Below are positions 19,942-30,268 of a stretch of DNA of 64,000 nucleotides, piece by piece. Numbering within the stretch: the stretch's first letter is position 1; every line of letters begins with the position of its first letter. The stretch covers positions 310,001 to 374,000 of the forward strand of contig NZ_NWTM01000001.1 in the NCBI RefSeq assembly GCF_004137795.1, in the 5' to 3' direction. The translations under genes were made by a program, and so were the position numbers. Source of the stretch: Pectobacterium zantedeschiae (lineage in GTDB: Bacteria; Pseudomonadota; Gammaproteobacteria; Enterobacterales; Enterobacteriaceae). The notes under the pieces were generated by a model. That model saw nothing but the letters and a program-made list of their open reading frames with translations, was not told where the DNA came from and ran no database searches.

Positions 19942-20715
19942 ATGTCGAATAAAAAATTGATGGTGACGGAACTGCGTAAACGTTATGGCCAGCATGAGGT
20001 GCTCAAAGGGATCTCATTGCAGGCGAAAGCGGGTGATGTTATTTCGATTATCGGATCGTCCGGTTCGGGAAAAAGTACCTTACTGCGCTGTATTAATTTT
20101 CTGGAAAAGCCCTGCGAAGGCGCGATTTACGTTAGCGATCAGGAAATCCGCATGGTGCGTGATACTGACGGACAGTTGAAAGTCTTTGATAAAAAGCAGC
20201 TTCAGATGCTGCGGACGCGCCTGACGATGGTCTTTCAGCACTTCAACCTGTGGAGTTTCATGACCGCATTGGAGAATGTGATGGAAGCGCCGATTCAGGT
20301 GTTAGGGCTCAGTAAGGCGGAAGCGCGTGATAGGGCGGTATTCTATCTGAACAAGGTTGGGATCACGGATTCTGCTCAACAGAAATACCCGTCGGATCTT
20401 TCCGGTGGTCAGCAGCAGCGTGTATCTATTGCGCGGGCGCTAGCGATGGAGCCAGAAGTATTGCTATTTGATGAGCCAACATCGGCGCTTGACCCTGAAC
20501 TGGTCGGAGAGGTGTTGCGCATCATGCAGCAGCTTGCGGAGGAAGGGAAAACGATGGTGGTGGTGACGCATGAGATGGAGTTTGCCCGCCATGTTTCCAG
20601 CCACGTTATCTTCCTGCATCAGGGCGTGATCGAAGAGGAAGGACCACCGGAGCAGCTCTTTGGTAGCCCGAAAAGTGCGCGTTTACAGCAGTTTTTGTCA
20701 GGCGCGTTGAAGTAG
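19942..20715 (+). CDS. hisP: HisP, ATP-binding subunit of the histidine/basic amino-acid transporter
   Basis: A 257-residue ABC ATPase. Walker A is GSSGSGKST near residue 38, the Q-loop VFQHFNLW, the signature [14 protein letters not shown], Walker [15 protein letters not shown], and the switch His in VVVTHEM. Length and sequence match E. coli HisP (257). It closes the operon; a 7-bp hairpin follows eight bases after the stop. Confidence 0.97.
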   Translation: MSNKKLMVTELRKRYGQHEVLKGISLQAKAGDVISIIGSSGSGKSTLLRCINFLEKPCEGAIYVSDQEIRMVRDTDGQLKVFDKKQLQMLRTRLTMVFQHFNLWSFMTALENVMEAPIQVLGLSKAEARDRAVFYLNKVGITDSAQQKYPSDLSGGQQQRVSIARALAMEPEVLLFDEPTSALDPELVGEVLRIMQQLAEEGKTMVVVTHEMEFARHVSSHVIFLHQGVIEEEGPPEQLFGSPKSARLQQFLSGALK

Positions 20716-20722
20716 GTTTCGG

Positions 20723-20740
20723 GGCTGATGATTATCAGCC
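20723..20740 (+). terminator. Hairpin after hisP
   Basis: GGCTGAT (20723-20729), loop GATT, ATCAGCC (20734-20740). There is no clear T-run, so it is either a weak terminator or an mRNA-end stem. Confidence 0.4.
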
Positions 20741-20841
20741 TCTAACGGTTAACTGGTACTCATGCTGTAGCATTTCACCATTCTATGTCGGATAGAGTAA
20801 AAGTTTTGTGCGTGTTAACCGCCTGCGACGCGACTACTCGC

Positions 20842-20894
20842 CCCATAAATGGGACTCGCCCTTCGAGTCAGCACAAGTGCCGCATATATGCGGC
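20842..20894. repeat. Cluster of three adjacent palindromes between hisP and yfcH
   Basis: Three hairpins follow each other: CCCAT/ATGGG near 20842-20853, GACTCG/CGAGTC at 20853-20869, and the perfect 16-base palindrome GCCGCATATATGCGGC at 20879-20894. They lie between the convergent hisP and yfcH. The cluster may be a terminator region or a REP-like structured element. Confidence 0.45.
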
Positions 20895-20968
20895 TATCAC
20901 GCGGTTATGCCCACCGCAGCACAATTTTTACGCCAGAAATGCAGAATATTTGGGCATTTTATCAAACT

Positions 20969-21874
20969 TCAGCTCGGTTTCTTGACGACGTCTTGCAGGG
21001 CTTCTTCCAGCTCAAAGAAGCGGAAACCAAAGCCTGCGTCTTCTAACCGCTGTGGGATAGCGCGCTGTCCGCCCAGAACCAGCGTTGAGGCTTCGCCCAT
21101 CAGCAATTTGATCGCAAAAGCGGGCGCTCGCACAAAACCGGGGCGATCCAACACATGCGCCAGCATGGCGGAAAATTGTTCGTTATGAACAGGATAGGGC
21201 GCAACCATGTTGAAAGGGCCGCGCAATATCGGCTGGTCCAGCAGATAGATAATGCCGTTAACCATATCATCAATATGAATCCACGGCATATATTGCCTGC
21301 CGGAACCCATTGGCCCACCGAGTCCCAGGCGGAAAATAGGCAGCATTTTTGCCAGTGCACCGCCCTGTGCCGAAAGAACAATGCCAGTACGCAGCAGGCA
21401 GACGCGAGTTTTGTCGCTTTCAGCGGACCGCGCCAGCGCCTCCCAGCGGGCACACAGGTGGTGTGTGAATTCATCAACAGGGGACTCATCTTCCGTGACC
21501 AGCGCCTCGCCTTGATCGCCATAGTATCCGACAGCGGAGCCTGAGATAAAAACGGCGGGTGGTTCGCTACTGGCTTTAATCAGCGTGGCAAGTTGTTCGG
21601 TGATGCTCCAGCGGCTTTGTGCCAGCCGTTGCTTTTGTTGTGACGTCCAGCGTTTGTCGGCGATAGGCTCACCCGCCAGATTGATAACGCCATCAAAGTC
21701 GTTCAACGAGGTGATATTGCTCAGCGTGGACCAATATTCCACCTGATTGCCGAGAACACCTCGTGCGCGCTCAGGATCGCGTGTCAGTACCGTAATGTGA
21801 TGGGAAAGCAGCTGTAATCGTTGGATAAGATGGCGGCCAATAAGGCCGGTTCCGCCTGTTATTAGTAGTTGCAT
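20969..21874 (-). CDS. yfcH: YfcH, TIGR01777-type NAD-dependent epimerase
   Basis: A 301-residue extended short-chain dehydrogenase/epimerase with the N-terminal dinucleotide motif [15 protein letters not shown] and the active-site region [11 protein letters not shown] (Tyr of the YxxxK-type site), followed by the family-specific C-terminal block FEHPWFRYP-like sequence expressed here as [19 protein letters not shown]. The substrate is unknown. It is the first-transcribed side of yfcH, with folX starting just upstream on the same strand, as in E. coli. Confidence 0.92.
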   Translation of the reverse strand: MQLLITGGTGLIGRHLIQRLQLLSHHITVLTRDPERARGVLGNQVEYWSTLSNITSLNDFDGVINLAGEPIADKRWTSQQKQRLAQSRWSITEQLATLIKASSEPPAVFISGSAVGYYGDQGEALVTEDESPVDEFTHHLCARWEALARSAESDKTRVCLLRTGIVLSAQGGALAKMLPIFRLGLGGPMGSGRQYMPWIHIDDMVNGIIYLLDQPILRGPFNMVAPYPVHNEQFSAMLAHVLDRPGFVRAPAFAIKLLMGEASTLVLGGQRAIPQRLEDAGFGFRFFELEEALQDVVKKPS

Positions 21875-21891
21875 CGCGTGTTCCCATATCT

Positions 21892-22263
21892 TTATGTCTT
21901 GTGATAACGCAGAGCCATAGAAACCGAATCGGCGTATCGCAGGGCAAATGGTTTATCGACTTCTACTTCAGCATAGGTTATCCATTCGTGATCGCTGGCG
22001 ATGTTGAGCACATCCTGCGTTAATTTTTCCAGCAAAGCGAAGCGGTTATCTTCCACGTGGCTGATGATCTTTTTGGTGATGGTGCGGTAATTCAACGCAT
22101 CAGCGATATTCTCGCTGTTACGCGCCTGCTCTGCTGGGTAGTGAATCACAACATTGATGATCACATCCTGCTTATTCGTGATTTCCTCATCTTTGATACC
22201 GATGAAGGTGCGTAGCCGCAGATTTTTTATACGAATAATGGCGTCAGAATGATGATGTGGCAT
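21892..22263 (-). CDS. folX: FolX, dihydroneopterin triphosphate 2'-epimerase
   Basis: A 123-residue member of the FolB/FolX tunnelling fold. [19 protein letters not shown] at the start and the C-terminal [19 protein letters not shown] block match FolX, which epimerises dihydroneopterin triphosphate at C2' (related to monapterin synthesis). It lies 17 bases upstream of yfcH and is probably cotranscribed with it. FolB (aldolase) is the alternative, but the neighbours are those of FolX. Confidence 0.92.
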   Translation of the reverse strand: MPHHHSDAIIRIKNLRLRTFIGIKDEEITNKQDVIINVVIHYPAEQARNSENIADALNYRTITKKIISHVEDNRFALLEKLTQDVLNIASDHEWITYAEVEVDKPFALRYADSVSMALRYHKT

Positions 22264-22420
22264 TGCTCGGCCCTCGGTTGCTTCTGTTACTGAGAATAAA
22301 TCACAGCGTCAGGGGTATCGTTAACAGGTAAGCTGCTCGTTGGTAACAGTATCATTAACAACGATATGTTGATTACCATAACAGAAGATACCCAAAGGCC
22401 GAATGAGATACGCCAGAATT

Positions 22421-23047
22421 TTACTGCTCTGCCCGCTGGTAAGCCCGTTGCGTTGCAGGGCGATCGCTAATGCGTGTATACCACGCTTTTACTGCTGGAT
22501 AATCATCAAGGTCGACGCGCTGGCGGGCGTAAGAAACAACCCATGGGTAAGTCGCAATATCGGCAATACTGTAATTTTCGCCTGCTAGCCAAGGGCTGTC
22601 TTGCAGATGTTTATCCAGCACGCGATACAGACGCTGAGTTTCCTGTTGATAGCGTTCAATCGCGTAAGGCACTGGCTGAGGTGCATAATGATTAAAATGA
22701 TGATTCTGCCCCAGCATCGGCCCGAAACCAGCGACCTGCCAGAACAGCCACTGTAGCGTGGCGGTACGCTCGCGTAGCGATGAACCCAAGAGTACGCCGT
22801 GTTTTTCCGCCAGATAGAGTAGGATCGCCCCTGATTCAAACAGGTTAATCGGCGTGTCACCTTCTGCTGGCTGCGAGTCGACAATCGCGGGGATTTTGTT
22901 GTTAGGCGAAATAGCCAAAAATTCCGGCTTGAACTGCTCGCCTTTACTGATGTTTACGCGGTGGAGTTGGTAGGGGAGATTAGCTTCTTCCAGAAACAGG
23001 GTGATCTTGTGCCCGTTAGGGGTTGGTGCGTAATACAGGTCAATCAT
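22421..23047 (-). CDS. yfcG: YfcG, glutathione S-transferase-like disulfide reductase
   Basis: A 208-residue Nu-class glutathione transferase relative. The N-terminal thioredoxin-like domain opens with MIDLYYAPTPNGHKITLFLEE, with NNKIPAIVD and FESGAILLYLAEK forming the glutathione site; the C-terminal helical domain carries LQWLFWQVAGFGPMLGQNHHFNHYAP split over several helices. E. coli YfcG acts as a glutathione-dependent disulfide-bond oxidoreductase. It is a little shorter at the C-terminus than E. coli YfcG (215). Confidence 0.92.
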   Translation of the reverse strand: MIDLYYAPTPNGHKITLFLEEANLPYQLHRVNISKGEQFKPEFLAISPNNKIPAIVDSQPAEGDTPINLFESGAILLYLAEKHGVLLGSSLRERTATLQWLFWQVAGFGPMLGQNHHFNHYAPQPVPYAIERYQQETQRLYRVLDKHLQDSPWLAGENYSIADIATYPWVVSYARQRVDLDDYPAVKAWYTRISDRPATQRAYQRAEQ

Positions 23048-23301
23048 GAATCAAGTCTCCGTTTTAATTCAGAAAAACATCATGGAACTGTATGGCAGTT
23101 ATTCGCCTCAGAGAGCGATGTGCTGTCAGAATAGCGTGGGCTCTTACCCTACCACTTCTGCGGGTGAAAAATAAGCGATGGCGCACGTCGTTGCACGATC
23201 TTTACCGGAAGCGCTTAGCCAACTTTGATAGACTACCTCTAATAACGGGTGAGGGTGTTGTGGATACAACATGGTTGATATAAACGTTGTGGGGATAAGC
23301 G

Positions 23302-23853
23302 ATGAAATTGATGTTTGCGTCCGATATACACGGTTCTCTCAGCGCGACGGAGCGCGTGCTGGCGATCTTTGAGCAGAGTCATGCTGACTGGCTTATTTTA
23401 TTGGGCGATTTTCTCAATCATGGTCCGCGCAACCCGTTGCCGGAGAAATATCAGCCCGCAGAGGTGGCAAATCGGTTGAACGCTTATGCGTCACGTATCA
23501 TCGCCGTGCGGGGAAATTGTGACAGCGAGGTGGATCAGATGTTGTTGACCTTTCCGATCACGGCATCGTGGCAACATGTGCTATTGCCACAGAATCGCCT
23601 TTTCCTGACGCACGGTCATCTTTATCATCCAGAGAACCTACCGCCGTTACACACGGGGGATGTATTGGTATATGGCCACACCCATATCCCGGTTGCTGAG
23701 CAGCGCGATGAATATTATTTTTTTAATCCCGGCTCAGTGAGCTTGCCGAAAGGGGGATACCCCGCGAGCTACGGTTTACTTGAACAAGGTGAGTTGCGGG
23801 TTCTGCCGCTATACGGTGGTGAGCCTATTGCACAGGTCGTGATTAGGCATTAA
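23302..23853 (+). CDS. yfcE: YfcE, metallophosphodiesterase
   Basis: A 183-residue calcineurin-like phosphodiesterase of the MJ0936/YfcE family. Metal ligands are visible in order: DIHGS (Asp and His near residues 8-10), GDFLNHG, GNCDSE, LTHGHLY and GHTHIP. E. coli YfcE hydrolyses artificial phosphodiesters with Mn; the natural substrate is not known. ATG 23302 follows GTGGGGATAAGCG. Confidence 0.94.
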   Translation: MKLMFASDIHGSLSATERVLAIFEQSHADWLILLGDFLNHGPRNPLPEKYQPAEVANRLNAYASRIIAVRGNCDSEVDQMLLTFPITASWQHVLLPQNRLFLTHGHLYHPENLPPLHTGDVLVYGHTHIPVAEQRDEYYFFNPGSVSLPKGGYPASYGLLEQGELRVLPLYGGEPIAQVVIRH

Positions 23854-23977
23854 TTTAGAGCAAAATCCTGTTTTTGACCTTGAATAATGGCAAGGTAGCA
23901 GGGAATATTCGCAGCAAAGATCGATCATTTAAAACAGACGCGCGTAGCAACGTGCCAATACTAAAGGGTTTCAGAGG

Positions 23978-24628
23978 ATGGCGGAACAAAGTCAGGCAGC
24001 AGGCACAGAGTGGGTTGATATCGTCAATGAAAACAACGAGGTAATTGCTCAGTCAAGTCGTCAGCAGATGCGTGCTCAGAGTCTTCGTCATCGCGCCACT
24101 TACATTGTTGTGCATGATGGCATGGGTAAAATTCTGGTGCAGCGTCGGACGAAAATCAAAGACTTCTATCCAGGCTGGCTGGACGCAACGGCGGGCGGCG
24201 TGGTGCAAAGCGGCGAACAGATGCTGGAATCTGCGCGTCGTGAAGCGGAAGAAGAGCTTGGCATTGCTGGCGTGCCGTTCGCGGAACACGGTTTGTTCTA
24301 TTACGAAGGCGAAAATTGCCGAGTGTGGGGCGGGTTATTTAGCTGTGTCACTCACGGGCCGTTCGCGCTACAGGAAGAAGAAGTTGATGAAGTCAGCTGG
24401 CTGACGCCGCAAGAAATTACCGCACGCTGCGATGAGTTTACGCCGGATTCACTGAAAGCCCTGTCGCTATGGCTGACGCGCTATAGCGATCAGGAATATG
24501 GCAAGCCGATTTCACGTCAGTTGATCGAAGCGGTAGAAGCCTCTGCGACGCCTGCTGTTTATGATGAAAGTACTCATGACGAAAGCGATAGCAACACAGA
24601 GTCACCGGAAGCCGATTCGCAGAAATAA
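23978..24628 (+). CDS. yfcD: YfcD, Nudix hydrolase
   Basis: A 216-residue Nudix protein. The Nudix box reads [20 protein letters not shown] then ELGI, complete for the GX5EX7REUXEEXGU pattern, near residues 75-97. The N-terminal half resembles isopentenyl-diphosphate isomerase. The C-terminal 30 residues form an acidic Ser/Asp/Glu tail that E. coli YfcD (about 180 residues) lacks. The substrate is unknown. Confidence 0.92.
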   Translation: MAEQSQAAGTEWVDIVNENNEVIAQSSRQQMRAQSLRHRATYIVVHDGMGKILVQRRTKIKDFYPGWLDATAGGVVQSGEQMLESARREAEEELGIAGVPFAEHGLFYYEGENCRVWGGLFSCVTHGPFALQEEEVDEVSWLTPQEITARCDEFTPDSLKALSLWLTRYSDQEYGKPISRQLIEAVEASATPAVYDESTHDESDSNTESPEADSQK

Positions 24629-24653
24629 CCCAACGTCAGACACATTCTTACCT

Positions 24654-24679
24654 CGCCGCTGCTTTTTTCCGCAGCGGCG
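24654..24679. terminator. Hairpin between convergent yfcD and DUF817 gene
   Basis: CGCCGCTGC (24654-24662) pairs with GCAGCGGCG (24671-24679) around a T-rich loop. It is followed by TCTATTTT, so it probably ends yfcD transcription and may serve the opposing gene. Confidence 0.7.
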
Positions 24680-24709
24680 TCTATTTTCCGAATGAGGGTA
24701 CGCTGTTCA

Positions 24710-25570
24710 TCATTCAGGAACATGAATACTCTTTTTGATGTCCTTCAGGTAAATCACGATGGTGAACGTCATGATCACCAGCAAAGCCCATGAACTCCAT
24801 TTCCCTACGTGAACCATCGACCAAGCGCCGAGCTGTTCTGGATAGCTCCAGATACTGAAAAACGTACTGATATTTTCAGCTAGCCAGATGAAAAAGCCGA
24901 TCAGAATAAAAGCCAACGACAGCGGCATTCGTCGTTCCCGATCGCAAGGTGTGAAAATGACGGTGGTTCGCGCATAGAGCCCGACGGCGAGTGCGGCGAT
25001 GTACCAGCGGTAATCGCCGATGTAGTGGTGGGTGAAGAAATTGGCATAAATCAGGATCGCAACGAGCGTTGCCAGCCAGTAGGGCGGGTGATGGCGAATT
25101 TTAAGATCGAATAGCCGCCAGGACTGAATGATATAGCTACCTACAGAGGCGTACATGAATCCGGCGAACAGCGGCACACCGAATAATTTGGTGTAGGCGA
25201 AATCAGGGTAAGACCAGGAACGAATACCTGATGAGGTTTTAAAGACCTCAAGAGCAAAACCCACGAGGTGAAACAGCGTAACGGCTTTTAGCTCGTCCCA
25301 GGTTTCCAGTTTGCTGGCAACCATCCATCCCTGAATCAGAATGGCGAATATCAGCAGCAAATCATAGCGTGGGATAGAAAACCAGCCAGCTTTCGGCACG
25401 CTGAAAACCGCAAGGAAGAACAGACCAACGAAAATACAGGCGCGGGCTTCTTTGACACCAAAATAGAGGAATTCAATAAAAAAACGGGCTAACCCTTGCG
25501 GCGATGAAGGTGTGATCCCTTTTTCCAATTGCTGCTGAAAGTGTTGATCTAATAGTCGTATTACAGTCAT
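24710..25570 (-). CDS. DUF817 family integral membrane protein
   Basis: A 286-residue protein with about seven to eight membrane helices and family blocks SYPDFAYTKLFGVPLFAGFMYASVG (broken here by helix ends), NFFTHHYIGDYRW and WLAENISTFFSIWSYPEQ. These identify the DUF817 (YoaT-like) family; no function is established to my knowledge. ATG 25570 follows AGGGTCG; the frame continues upstream into a dispersed repeat, which argues against the longer start. E. coli has yfcC at this place, so the gene is a replacement or insertion. Confidence 0.85.
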   Translation of the reverse strand: MTVIRLLDQHFQQQLEKGITPSSPQGLARFFIEFLYFGVKEARACIFVGLFFLAVFSVPKAGWFSIPRYDLLLIFAILIQGWMVASKLETWDELKAVTLFHLVGFALEVFKTSSGIRSWSYPDFAYTKLFGVPLFAGFMYASVGSYIIQSWRLFDLKIRHHPPYWLATLVAILIYANFFTHHYIGDYRWYIAALAVGLYARTTVIFTPCDRERRMPLSLAFILIGFFIWLAENISTFFSIWSYPEQLGAWSMVHVGKWSSWALLVIMTFTIVIYLKDIKKSIHVPE

Positions 25571-25962
25571 CCATCGACCCTGTTTTATGGTTATTTTTGT
25601 GTCTGCTCGGTGTGGTTTTTTGTGCGTATAGCAATAAAAAATGCCAGCCCTAAGGCTGGCATAGAAGATAACAGAATTAATCTGAATATATCCGTCATAC
25701 TTCAAGCTGATTGTGCGTTGTCTGCCTTTAAATACTCGGCCCGTCGTGGGCCTCACCCTAAAGGGCCGCTGCAAGCAGCGTTCAAATCTGCTCCCGGCAG
25801 ATTTGTCACCCAGTCACTTACTTGAGTAAGCTCCTGGGGATTAATGAGCCTCATTTGCGAGGCTCACCCTTCGGGCTAGCGTTCACGCTGTTCAAATCGG
25901 TCTGGAACCGATTTGTCGTGCAGTTGCCGCCTTCAAGCAACTCGAATTATTTAGGATATAGA
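25571..25962. other. Intergenic region between pta and DUF817 gene
   Basis: 392 bases with no supported gene. The left hundred or so bases form the DUF817 gene leader and a small GCCAGCCCTAAGGCTGGC palindrome near 25642-25659. The rest is a long palindromic repeat that ends two bases before the pta stop codon. Confidence 0.6.
25686..25961 (-). repeat. Dispersed palindromic repeat, copy 2 (about 276 bp)
   Basis: The same element as copy 1 but inverted and longer. The left end ATATATCCGTCATACTTCAA is the complement of the copy 1 right end, and the right end (25936-25961) complements the copy 1 left end. The central CTTACTTGAGTAAG (25817-25830) is shared, with TCACCC on one side and GGGATT on the other. 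Extra internal hairpins (GGCCC/GGGCC, CAAATC/GATTTG, GAGCC/GGCTC) account for the added length. It adjoins the pta stop and may act as its 3' end. Confidence 0.8.
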
Positions 25963-28101
25963 TTAGAGCTGTGTAGCCTGAATGGCGGTCAGAGCGACGG
26001 TATAAACGATATCGTCTACCAGTGCGCCACGAGACAGGTCGTTAACCGGTTTGCGCATGCCTTGCAGCATTGGCCCGATGGAGATCAGGTCGGCAGAACG
26101 CTGTACCGCTTTGTACGTGGTATTACCGGTGTTCAGATCAGGGAAGATGAACACGGTAGCTTTACCCGCAACAGGTGAATTCGGTGCTTTAGACTGTGCA
26201 ACATCGGCCATGATAGCGGCGTCGTATTGCAGCGGACCATCGATAACCAGATCAGGACGTTTTTCCTGCGCCAGACGGGTCGCTTCACGCACTTTCTCAA
26301 CATCGCTACCTGCACCGGAGTTACCGGTAGAGTAGGAGATCATTGCAACACGCGGGTCGATACCGAATGCGGTAGCGGAGTCAGCAGACTGGATTGCGAT
26401 TTCAGCCAGTTGCTCTGCGGTTGGATCTGGGTTGATGGCACAGTCGCCGTAGACCAGAACTTGTTCAGGCAGCAGCATGAAGAACACGGAAGACACCAGC
26501 GAGCTGCCCGGCGCAGTTTTGATCAACTGTAGCGGCGGACGGATGGTGTTAGCGGTGGTATGAACGGCACCTGAAACCAGACCGTCAACTTCACCCTGTT
26601 CCAGCATCAGCGTACCCAGAACCACATTGTCTTCGAGCTGTTCACGCGCAACCACTTCGGTCATGCCTTTGCTCTTACGCAGTTCAACCAGACGTGCAAC
26701 ATAGCGCTCACGCACGGCAATCGGGTCGACGATTTCGATGCCTTTGCCCAATTCTACGCCCTGAGCGGCGGCAACACGTTGAATCTCTTCTGGATTACCG
26801 ATCAGCACACAGTGTGCAATACCGCGTTCAGCACAGATAGACGCTGCTTTAACGGTACGTGGTTCATCACCCTCTGGCAGAACGATACGTTTGCCCGCTT
26901 TGCGCGCCAGTTCGGTCAACTGGTAGCGGAATGCAGGCGGAGACAGGCGACGTGAACGCTCAGACTCGGCGCTTAGTGAATCGATCCATTGGGTGTCGAT
27001 GTGGCGTGCGACATATTCTTGCACTTTCTCGACGCGCTGACGGTCATCAGCCGGAACTTCAAGATTGAAGCTTTGCAGGCTGAGTGAGGTCTGCCAGGTG
27101 TTGGTGTCGACCATGAATACTGGCAGGCCAGTCTGGAAGGCACGTTCGCACAGTTTGGCAATGCTCGGATCCATTTCGTAGCCGCCAGTCAGCAGCAGGG
27201 CACCGATTTCCACGCCATTCATGGCAGCCAGACAGGCGGCAACCAGAACGTCAGGACGGTCAGCGGAAGTCACCAGCAGTGAGCCCGGACGGAAATGCTC
27301 CAGCATATGAGGAATGCTACGTGCACAGAAAGTGACAGACTTAACGCGGCGTGTCTGAATATCACCTTCATTGATGATGCGGGCATTCAGGTGCTTCGCC
27401 ATATCGACGGCACGCGTAGCAATCAGGTCAAAGCTCCATGGAATGCAGCCCAAAACCGGCAGCGGGCTGTTAGCGAAAAGCTGCTTAGGATCGATGTTGG
27501 CAACGCTGGCTTTCGTGGAGTCGTCAAAGATTTCAGACAGGTCAGGGCGAGTGCGGCCCTGGTCGTCTACTGGCGCATTCAATTTGTTGATGATCACGCC
27601 AGTGATGTTTTTGTTTTTGCTGCCGCCGAAGCTGGAACGCGCCAGTTCGATGCGGTCTTTCAACTGTGCCGGGGAATCGTTACCCAGCGCCAGTACGAAG
27701 ACGATTTCTGCGTTCAGCGTTTTGGCGATTTCATAGTTCAGCGCGTTAGCAAACTGGTGCTTACGGGTAGGAACCAGGCCTTCTACCAGAACGACTTCAG
27801 CGTCTTTGGTATTTTCGTGGTAGCGCGCGATGATTTCTTCCATCAACACGTCTTGCTGGTTGGAGCTCAGCAGGGCTTCAACGCGGCTCATCGCCAGCGG
27901 CTCGGCGGCGCTGATGGCGGAATTAGCACGAATAATGGTGGTGGTTTGATCTGGCGTATTGTCGCCACTGCGCGGCTGGGCGATAGGTTTGAACACGCTC
28001 AGGCGAACGCCTTTCTGTTCCATGGAGCGGATGACACCCAGGCTGACGCTTGTCAGACCAACGCTGGTGCCAGTTGGGATCAACATGATTATACGGGACA
28101 C
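25963..28101 (-). CDS. pta: Pta, phosphate acetyltransferase (long form)
   Basis: A 712-residue enzyme converting acetyl-CoA and phosphate to acetyl phosphate. It has the three-part enterobacterial layout: an N-terminal P-loop dethiobiotin-synthetase-like domain ([16 protein letters not shown]), a middle DRTGG domain (about 215-330), and the C-terminal catalytic domain from about 390 ([26 protein letters not shown]). Length matches E. coli Pta (714). It lies 79 bases downstream of ackA with a terminator-like hairpin between. Confidence 0.98.
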   Translation of the reverse strand: MSRIIMLIPTGTSVGLTSVSLGVIRSMEQKGVRLSVFKPIAQPRSGDNTPDQTTTIIRANSAISAAEPLAMSRVEALLSSNQQDVLMEEIIARYHENTKDAEVVLVEGLVPTRKHQFANALNYEIAKTLNAEIVFVLALGNDSPAQLKDRIELARSSFGGSKNKNITGVIINKLNAPVDDQGRTRPDLSEIFDDSTKASVANIDPKQLFANSPLPVLGCIPWSFDLIATRAVDMAKHLNARIINEGDIQTRRVKSVTFCARSIPHMLEHFRPGSLLVTSADRPDVLVAACLAAMNGVEIGALLLTGGYEMDPSIAKLCERAFQTGLPVFMVDTNTWQTSLSLQSFNLEVPADDRQRVEKVQEYVARHIDTQWIDSLSAESERSRRLSPPAFRYQLTELARKAGKRIVLPEGDEPRTVKAASICAERGIAHCVLIGNPEEIQRVAAAQGVELGKGIEIVDPIAVRERYVARLVELRKSKGMTEVVAREQLEDNVVLGTLMLEQGEVDGLVSGAVHTTANTIRPPLQLIKTAPGSSLVSSVFFMLLPEQVLVYGDCAINPDPTAEQLAEIAIQSADSATAFGIDPRVAMISYSTGNSGAGSDVEKVREATRLAQEKRPDLVIDGPLQYDAAIMADVAQSKAPNSPVAGKATVFIFPDLNTGNTTYKAVQRSADLISIGPMLQGMRKPVNDLSRGALVDDIVYTVALTAIQATQL

Positions 28102-28130
28102 GGCCGAACCTCTTTACGGTTGCTCGTTAG

Positions 28131-28167
28131 TCAAAAACAACACCGTCAGCCTTGGCTGACGGTGTTG
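28131..28167 (-). terminator. Terminator-like hairpin between ackA and pta
   Basis: In the direction of transcription, CAACACCGTCAGC (complement of 28155-28167) pairs perfectly with GCTGACGGTGTTG (complement of 28138-28150) around a four-base loop and is followed at once by TTTTTGA. By the usual rules this is an intrinsic terminator, placed between two genes normally treated as one operon. Confidence 0.8.
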
Positions 28168-28180
28168 GGAGTTACGTGTT

Positions 28181-29383
28181 TTACGCGGTCAGACGGTAAG
28201 CGTCTTCGGCGATGACCAATTCTTCATTGGTCGGGATAACCAGCGCCGGACGGGTGCCATCTTTCGCGATGTTGCCACCTTTACCGAAGCGTGCAGCCAG
28301 GTTACGTTCGTGATCGACGTCAAAGCCCAGCAGACCCAGTTTTTTCAGCGACAGTTCGCGAACCATTGCTGCGTTTTCACCGATACCACCGGTGAAGATG
28401 ACGGCATCCAGACGGCCTTCCATCAGTGCCGCGTAAGAACCGATGTATTTAGCCAGGCGGTGGCAGTAAACGTCCATTGCACGTTTAGCGTCTGCTTTCG
28501 TCTCGTAGTTATCTTCAACGTAGCGGCAGTCGCTGGTTACTTCAGTCAGACCCAGCAGACCAGATTCTTTGGTCAGCAGAGTGTTGATGCTGGCAACATC
28601 CATACCCAGTGCGTCGTGCAGATGGAAAATGATGGCAGGATCGATATCACCGGAACGTGTTCCCATTACCAGCCCTTCCAGCGGGGTCAGACCCATAGAG
28701 GTGTCAACGCATTCACCGTTACGGATTGCAGTAACGGAACCACCGTTGCCCAGGTGGCAAGTGATGACATTCAGCTCTTCTACTGGCTTGTTCAGCACTT
28801 TTGCAGCTTCGCGAGAAACGAAGTAGTGACTGGTGCCGTGCGCGCCATAACGACGGATGTGGTTTTCTTTATACAGTTTGTACGGCAGTGCATAAAGGTA
28901 GGATTCTTCCGGCATGGTCTGATGGAACGCGGTGTCGAAAACAGCAACGTTTTTGTCAGCCAGGTGTGGGAAAGATTTCAGTGCTTCGTCGATACCGATC
29001 AGGTGCGCCGGGTTGTGCAAAGGTGCAAAAGGTACGGAATCTTTGATACCCTGAAGAACATCATCAGTGATGATCGCGGATTGGGTGAACTTCTCACCGC
29101 CGTGAACGATACGGTGGCCAATAGCAACCAACTGAGCAGACAGATCTGGCTTCTGAGACAGAATGGTATTGACGATGAAGTTCAGCGCTTCGCTGTGAGC
29201 TGCACCGGCACCCAGTTCGGCGTCGTGTTTACCGCCGTCCATTTTCCATTTGATGCGGGCTTCAGGCAGGTTGAAACATTCGGCTAAACCAGACAGGTAC
29301 TCTTCTCCGTTAATCGCATCGATGATCGCGAATTTCAGGGATGAACTACCGCAGTTAAGAACCAGTACTAACTTACTCGACAT
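28181..29383 (-). CDS. ackA: AckA, acetate kinase
   Basis: A 400-residue kinase that makes ATP and acetate from acetyl phosphate. The ASKHA-fold signature [16 protein letters not shown] opens the protein; [33 protein letters not shown] and [10 protein letters not shown] are all present. Length matches E. coli AckA (400). The pta stop lies downstream on the same strand, giving the usual ackA-pta order for acetate overflow and acetyl phosphate signalling. Confidence 0.98.
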   Translation of the reverse strand: MSSKLVLVLNCGSSSLKFAIIDAINGEEYLSGLAECFNLPEARIKWKMDGGKHDAELGAGAAHSEALNFIVNTILSQKPDLSAQLVAIGHRIVHGGEKFTQSAIITDDVLQGIKDSVPFAPLHNPAHLIGIDEALKSFPHLADKNVAVFDTAFHQTMPEESYLYALPYKLYKENHIRRYGAHGTSHYFVSREAAKVLNKPVEELNVITCHLGNGGSVTAIRNGECVDTSMGLTPLEGLVMGTRSGDIDPAIIFHLHDALGMDVASINTLLTKESGLLGLTEVTSDCRYVEDNYETKADAKRAMDVYCHRLAKYIGSYAALMEGRLDAVIFTGGIGENAAMVRELSLKKLGLLGFDVDHERNLAARFGKGGNIAKDGTRPALVIPTNEELVIAEDAYRLTA

Positions 29384-29812
29384 GGAAGTACCTACTTGTT
29401 ATACATGGTTAAAAAAATGTCATACAGGGCATAGCGTATCGCATGCCGCCACTGGCATTTATGATTAACATCATACCTTGGTGTGATACACCAGACACAA
29501 TGGTGAAATAGGGTCGATACTATGACGTATGTTATATCGAATTATCGCTACAACAATGCGACAGCGACCTAATGTAAACCGCAGCTTTTAAAGCGATGGA
29601 TAACCGCGTTATGGCCGTTGGCTGCGCTTATATCGCGAAGGGAATTATACTCCTTGCGTGTAGTCATACTACTTTAGGTATACAGCGGCCAAAAGGCCGG
29701 TTTAGGATACCGATAGCGTAGGCTAAACACAAAATATATTTTAACCTTATCAACTTGAGTTGTTGATTTGTGCAAAAGTTTTATTTTTTATCTGTAAAGT
29801 TGAGGTGTGGCT
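29384..29812. other. Divergent intergenic region ackA-yfbV
   Basis: 429 bases holding the control regions of ackA and yfbV. Visible symmetric sites are ATGATTAACATCAT (29461-29474), TGGTGTGATACACCA (29479-29493), and ATCAAC with GTTGAT (29749-29767). I see no reading frame of interest. Confidence 0.55.
29461..29493 (-). promoter_or_regulatory. Candidate FNR-type operator and adjacent palindrome upstream of ackA
   Basis: 29461-29474 reads ATGAT-TAAC-ATCAT, one base per arm away from the FNR consensus TTGAT-N4-ATCAA. 29479-29493 is the separate palindrome TGGTGT-GAT-ACACCA. They lie about 80-110 bases before the ackA start. Anaerobic control of ackA is known in E. coli; the site assignment here is inferred. 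Confidence 0.4.
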
Positions 29813-30268
29813 ATGGCGACGAAACCAGACAGTAGAATTAGTTGGCTACAGTTACTCCAACGTGGGCAGCATTACATGAAGACGTGGCCAGCAGAAAAGC
29901 AACTGGCACCTATATTTCCTGAAAACCGTGTGGTGCGAGCGACGCGGTTTGGTATTCGCATCATGCCGCCACTGGCGGTCTTCACACTAACGTGGCAGAT
30001 TGCGCTTGGTGGCCAGCTCGGTCCAGCCATCGCCACCGCACTTTTTGCCTGTAGCCTACCGCTGCAAGGTCTCTGGTGGCTTGGTCGCCGTTCTGTTACT
30101 CCTCTACCGCCGACGCTAGCGCAGTGGTTCCATGAAATTCGCCATAAGCTATTGGAGTCAGGTCAGGCATTAGCGCCTTTGGAAGAGGCACCGACTTACC
30201 AAACCTTGGCGGATGTGCTGAAACGCGCATTTAATCAGCTTGATAAAACCTTCCTTGATGATTTGTGA
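29813..30268 (+). CDS. yfbV: YfbV, UPF0208 membrane protein (MatP-region condensation factor)
   Basis: A 151-residue protein with two membrane helices (about 46-85), including [20 protein letters not shown] and [10 protein letters not shown], and the conserved end [15 protein letters not shown]. coli YfbV affects long-range DNA contacts around the terminus macrodomain. ATG 29813 has GAGG seven bases upstream and gives exactly the E. coli length; a GTG two codons earlier is possible. Confidence 0.92.
   Translation: MATKPDSRISWLQLLQRGQHYMKTWPAEKQLAPIFPENRVVRATRFGIRIMPPLAVFTLTWQIALGGQLGPAIATALFACSLPLQGLWWLGRRSVTPLPPTLAQWFHEIRHKLLESGQALAPLEEAPTYQTLADVLKRAFNQLDKTFLDDL

Noticed and set aside
27295-29287. 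Long plus-strand frames opposite pta (27295-28215) and ackA (28310-29287)
   Set aside because: They are antisense to two highly conserved enzymes, have no ribosome site, and give Gln/Val/Phe-biased nonsense proteins typical of a complementary-strand frame of a biased coding sequence.
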